This document shows, piece by piece, positions 6,125-6,714 of a stretch of DNA of 6,714 nucleotides. The notes beneath the pieces were generated by a model. It had not been told where the DNA came from. It did not search any database and saw nothing but the letters and a program-made list of their open reading frames with translations. Made by a program: the position numbers and the translations under genes. Numbering within the stretch: the stretch's first letter is position 1; every line of letters begins with the position of its first letter. Origin of the DNA: a bacterium (GTDB taxonomy: Bacteria > Bacillota_I > Bacilli_A > RFN20 > UBA1709); contig JAAZGG010000044.1 of NCBI GenBank assembly GCA_012511355.1, positions 1 through 6,714 on the forward strand, written 5' to 3'.

Positions 6125-6153
6125 TTGATAACAATTAAAGGATATTGTATCAT
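6125..6153 (+). promoter_or_regulatory. Predicted promoter of the Crp/Fnr-type regulator gene
   Basis: The -35 box TTGATA (6125-6130) and the -10 box TATCAT (6148-6153) have an ideal 17-nt spacing. The promoter follows the hydA terminator closely, so the regulator is a separate transcription unit. No convincing long palindrome for autoregulation is seen in the gap. Confidence 0.6.
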
Positions 6154-6162
6154 ATAAGACAG

Positions 6163-6169
6163 AAAGGGG
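6163..6169 (+). promoter_or_regulatory. Ribosome binding site of the Crp/Fnr-type gene
   Basis: AAAGGGG lies 10 nt before the ATG at 6180. It is a fair site, and the ATG is the first in-frame start after the upstream terminator. Confidence 0.6.
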
Positions 6170-6179
6170 CGGTTTTTTG

Positions 6180-6714
6180 ATGAACAAAGCATTAAAACTT
6201 ATTAAAAAGAACGCTTTATTGTCAAAGATCGATTCGCAACATTTAAAAGAATTGATCACTAATGGCCAAATTTTAATTAAGACTTATCAAAGAGGCGAAG
6301 AAATTTTGACACCGCAAGAATTTGAGCGCAGTCTCATTCTAATTCTTTCTGGTCGAGTCAATGTATTAAAAAGCGGACTTAACCAAAAAGAGACTTTTAT
6401 CAATTGTCTTAAAGAAAACGATCTTTTTGGAATGGCGAGTTTGTTTTATGAAACAAGCGAATATCCTTCTAAAATAATTGCTAGAAAAAGATGTCGTCTT
6501 TTAATAATTCCTAAAGAAATTGTTGAGCAATTATTGGAAAGTGAATTGGACTTTGTTAAAGCCTATGTTAAACTCCTTTCGCAAAAAATTCATTTTTTAA
6601 ATCAGAAAATTAGAACTTTTACTGGAGGAGATGCCAGTGAAAAACTCTATTTATGGTTAAAAATGCAAGCCCAAGAAAACCAGGATTTAATTTTGCCTTG
6701 TTCTATGTCGGAAT
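6180..6714 (+). CDS. Crp/Fnr-superfamily regulator, truncated by the window edge
   Basis: The reading frame stays open from ATG 6180 to the right edge, giving 178 residues. Residues 1-120 fit a cNMP-binding beta-barrel: a basic N-terminal helix, YQRGEEIL (36-43), LILILSGRVNVLK (52-64), and LKENDLFGMASLFY (77-90). A long dimer helix follows (about 122-145), then EKLYLWLKMQAQ (154-165), which is the usual lead-in to the helix-turn-helix. That helix-turn-helix should begin at the cut-off LPCSMSE and is not visible. The FGE...RS phosphate-binding pattern of cAMP-binding Crp is not kept (FGM, and no Arg at the expected place), and there is no N-terminal Cys cluster as in E. coli Fnr. Only Cys76, Cys105 and Cys174 are present. 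It may sense something other than cAMP. A role in controlling the adjacent hydrogenase is possible but inferred only from position. Confidence 0.82.
   Translation, partial: MNKALKLIKKNALLSKIDSQHLKELITNGQILIKTYQRGEEILTPQEFERSLILILSGRVNVLKSGLNQKETFINCLKENDLFGMASLFYETSEYPSKIIARKRCRLLIIPKEIVEQLLESELDFVKAYVKLLSQKIHFLNQKIRTFTGGDASEKLYLWLKMQAQENQDLILPCSMSE

Noticed and set aside
5810..6157. A 115-codon open frame overlapping the end of hydA and its terminator.
   Set aside because: It lies in another frame of a convincing hydrogenase gene, crosses the terminator hairpin, and its product shows no family features.

Overview
The window looks like a piece of chromosome from a low-GC, strictly anaerobic, fermentative bacterium of the Bacillota or a close relative such as the Mycoplasmatota side branches. 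This rests on AT-rich DNA, strong AGGAGG-type ribosome sites, sigma-A-like promoters, U-rich hairpin terminators, and an oxygen-sensitive [FeFe]-hydrogenase. TGA is used as a stop (hydB) and Trp is encoded by TGG, so the standard bacterial code applies. The exact lineage cannot be fixed from this sequence.

Layout, all on the + strand. (1) 3-119: C-terminal end of an ABC-F type ATPase gene, entering from the left. (2) 124-2475: a heavy-metal resistance operon. It has a consensus promoter, a 12-2-12 operator over the predicted start of transcription, a CadC/SmtB-type metal-sensing repressor (200-547), a P1B-type Zn/Cd/Pb-exporting ATPase (538-2412) overlapping it by 10 nt, and a hairpin terminator. 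(3) 2495-6111: an NADH-linked trimeric [FeFe]-hydrogenase operon, hydC (NuoE-like, 2585-3067), hydB (NuoF-like, 3080-4336) and hydA (catalytic subunit, 4333-6057), with its own promoter and terminator. (4) 6125-6714: promoter and first 178 codons of a Crp/Fnr-superfamily regulator that runs off the right edge.

The metal operon should work as a classic self-regulated detoxification unit: the repressor leaves the operator on binding Zn, Cd or Pb, and the pump expels the ion. In the hydrogenase, electrons from NADH should enter at the HydB flavin, pass through HydB/HydC Fe-S centres to the four accessory clusters of HydA, and reduce protons at the H-cluster, so that fermentation NADH is reoxidised as H2. 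HydB is a bare NuoF-like protein without the extra iron-sulfur domains found in well-known electron-bifurcating HydB proteins, which raises the possibility of a simple NADH-dependent enzyme.

The most interesting signals are a half-site shared, in the same register, between the metal-repressor operator and the region upstream of the hydrogenase promoter; a Cys/His-rich tail in place of the usual metal-binding domain on the pump; a TSCSPAW version of the hydrogenase L1 motif; and a Crp-like regulator whose ligand pocket does not look like a cAMP site. I see no mobile elements, CRISPR arrays or RNA genes. Every gap between genes is shorter than 300 bases.
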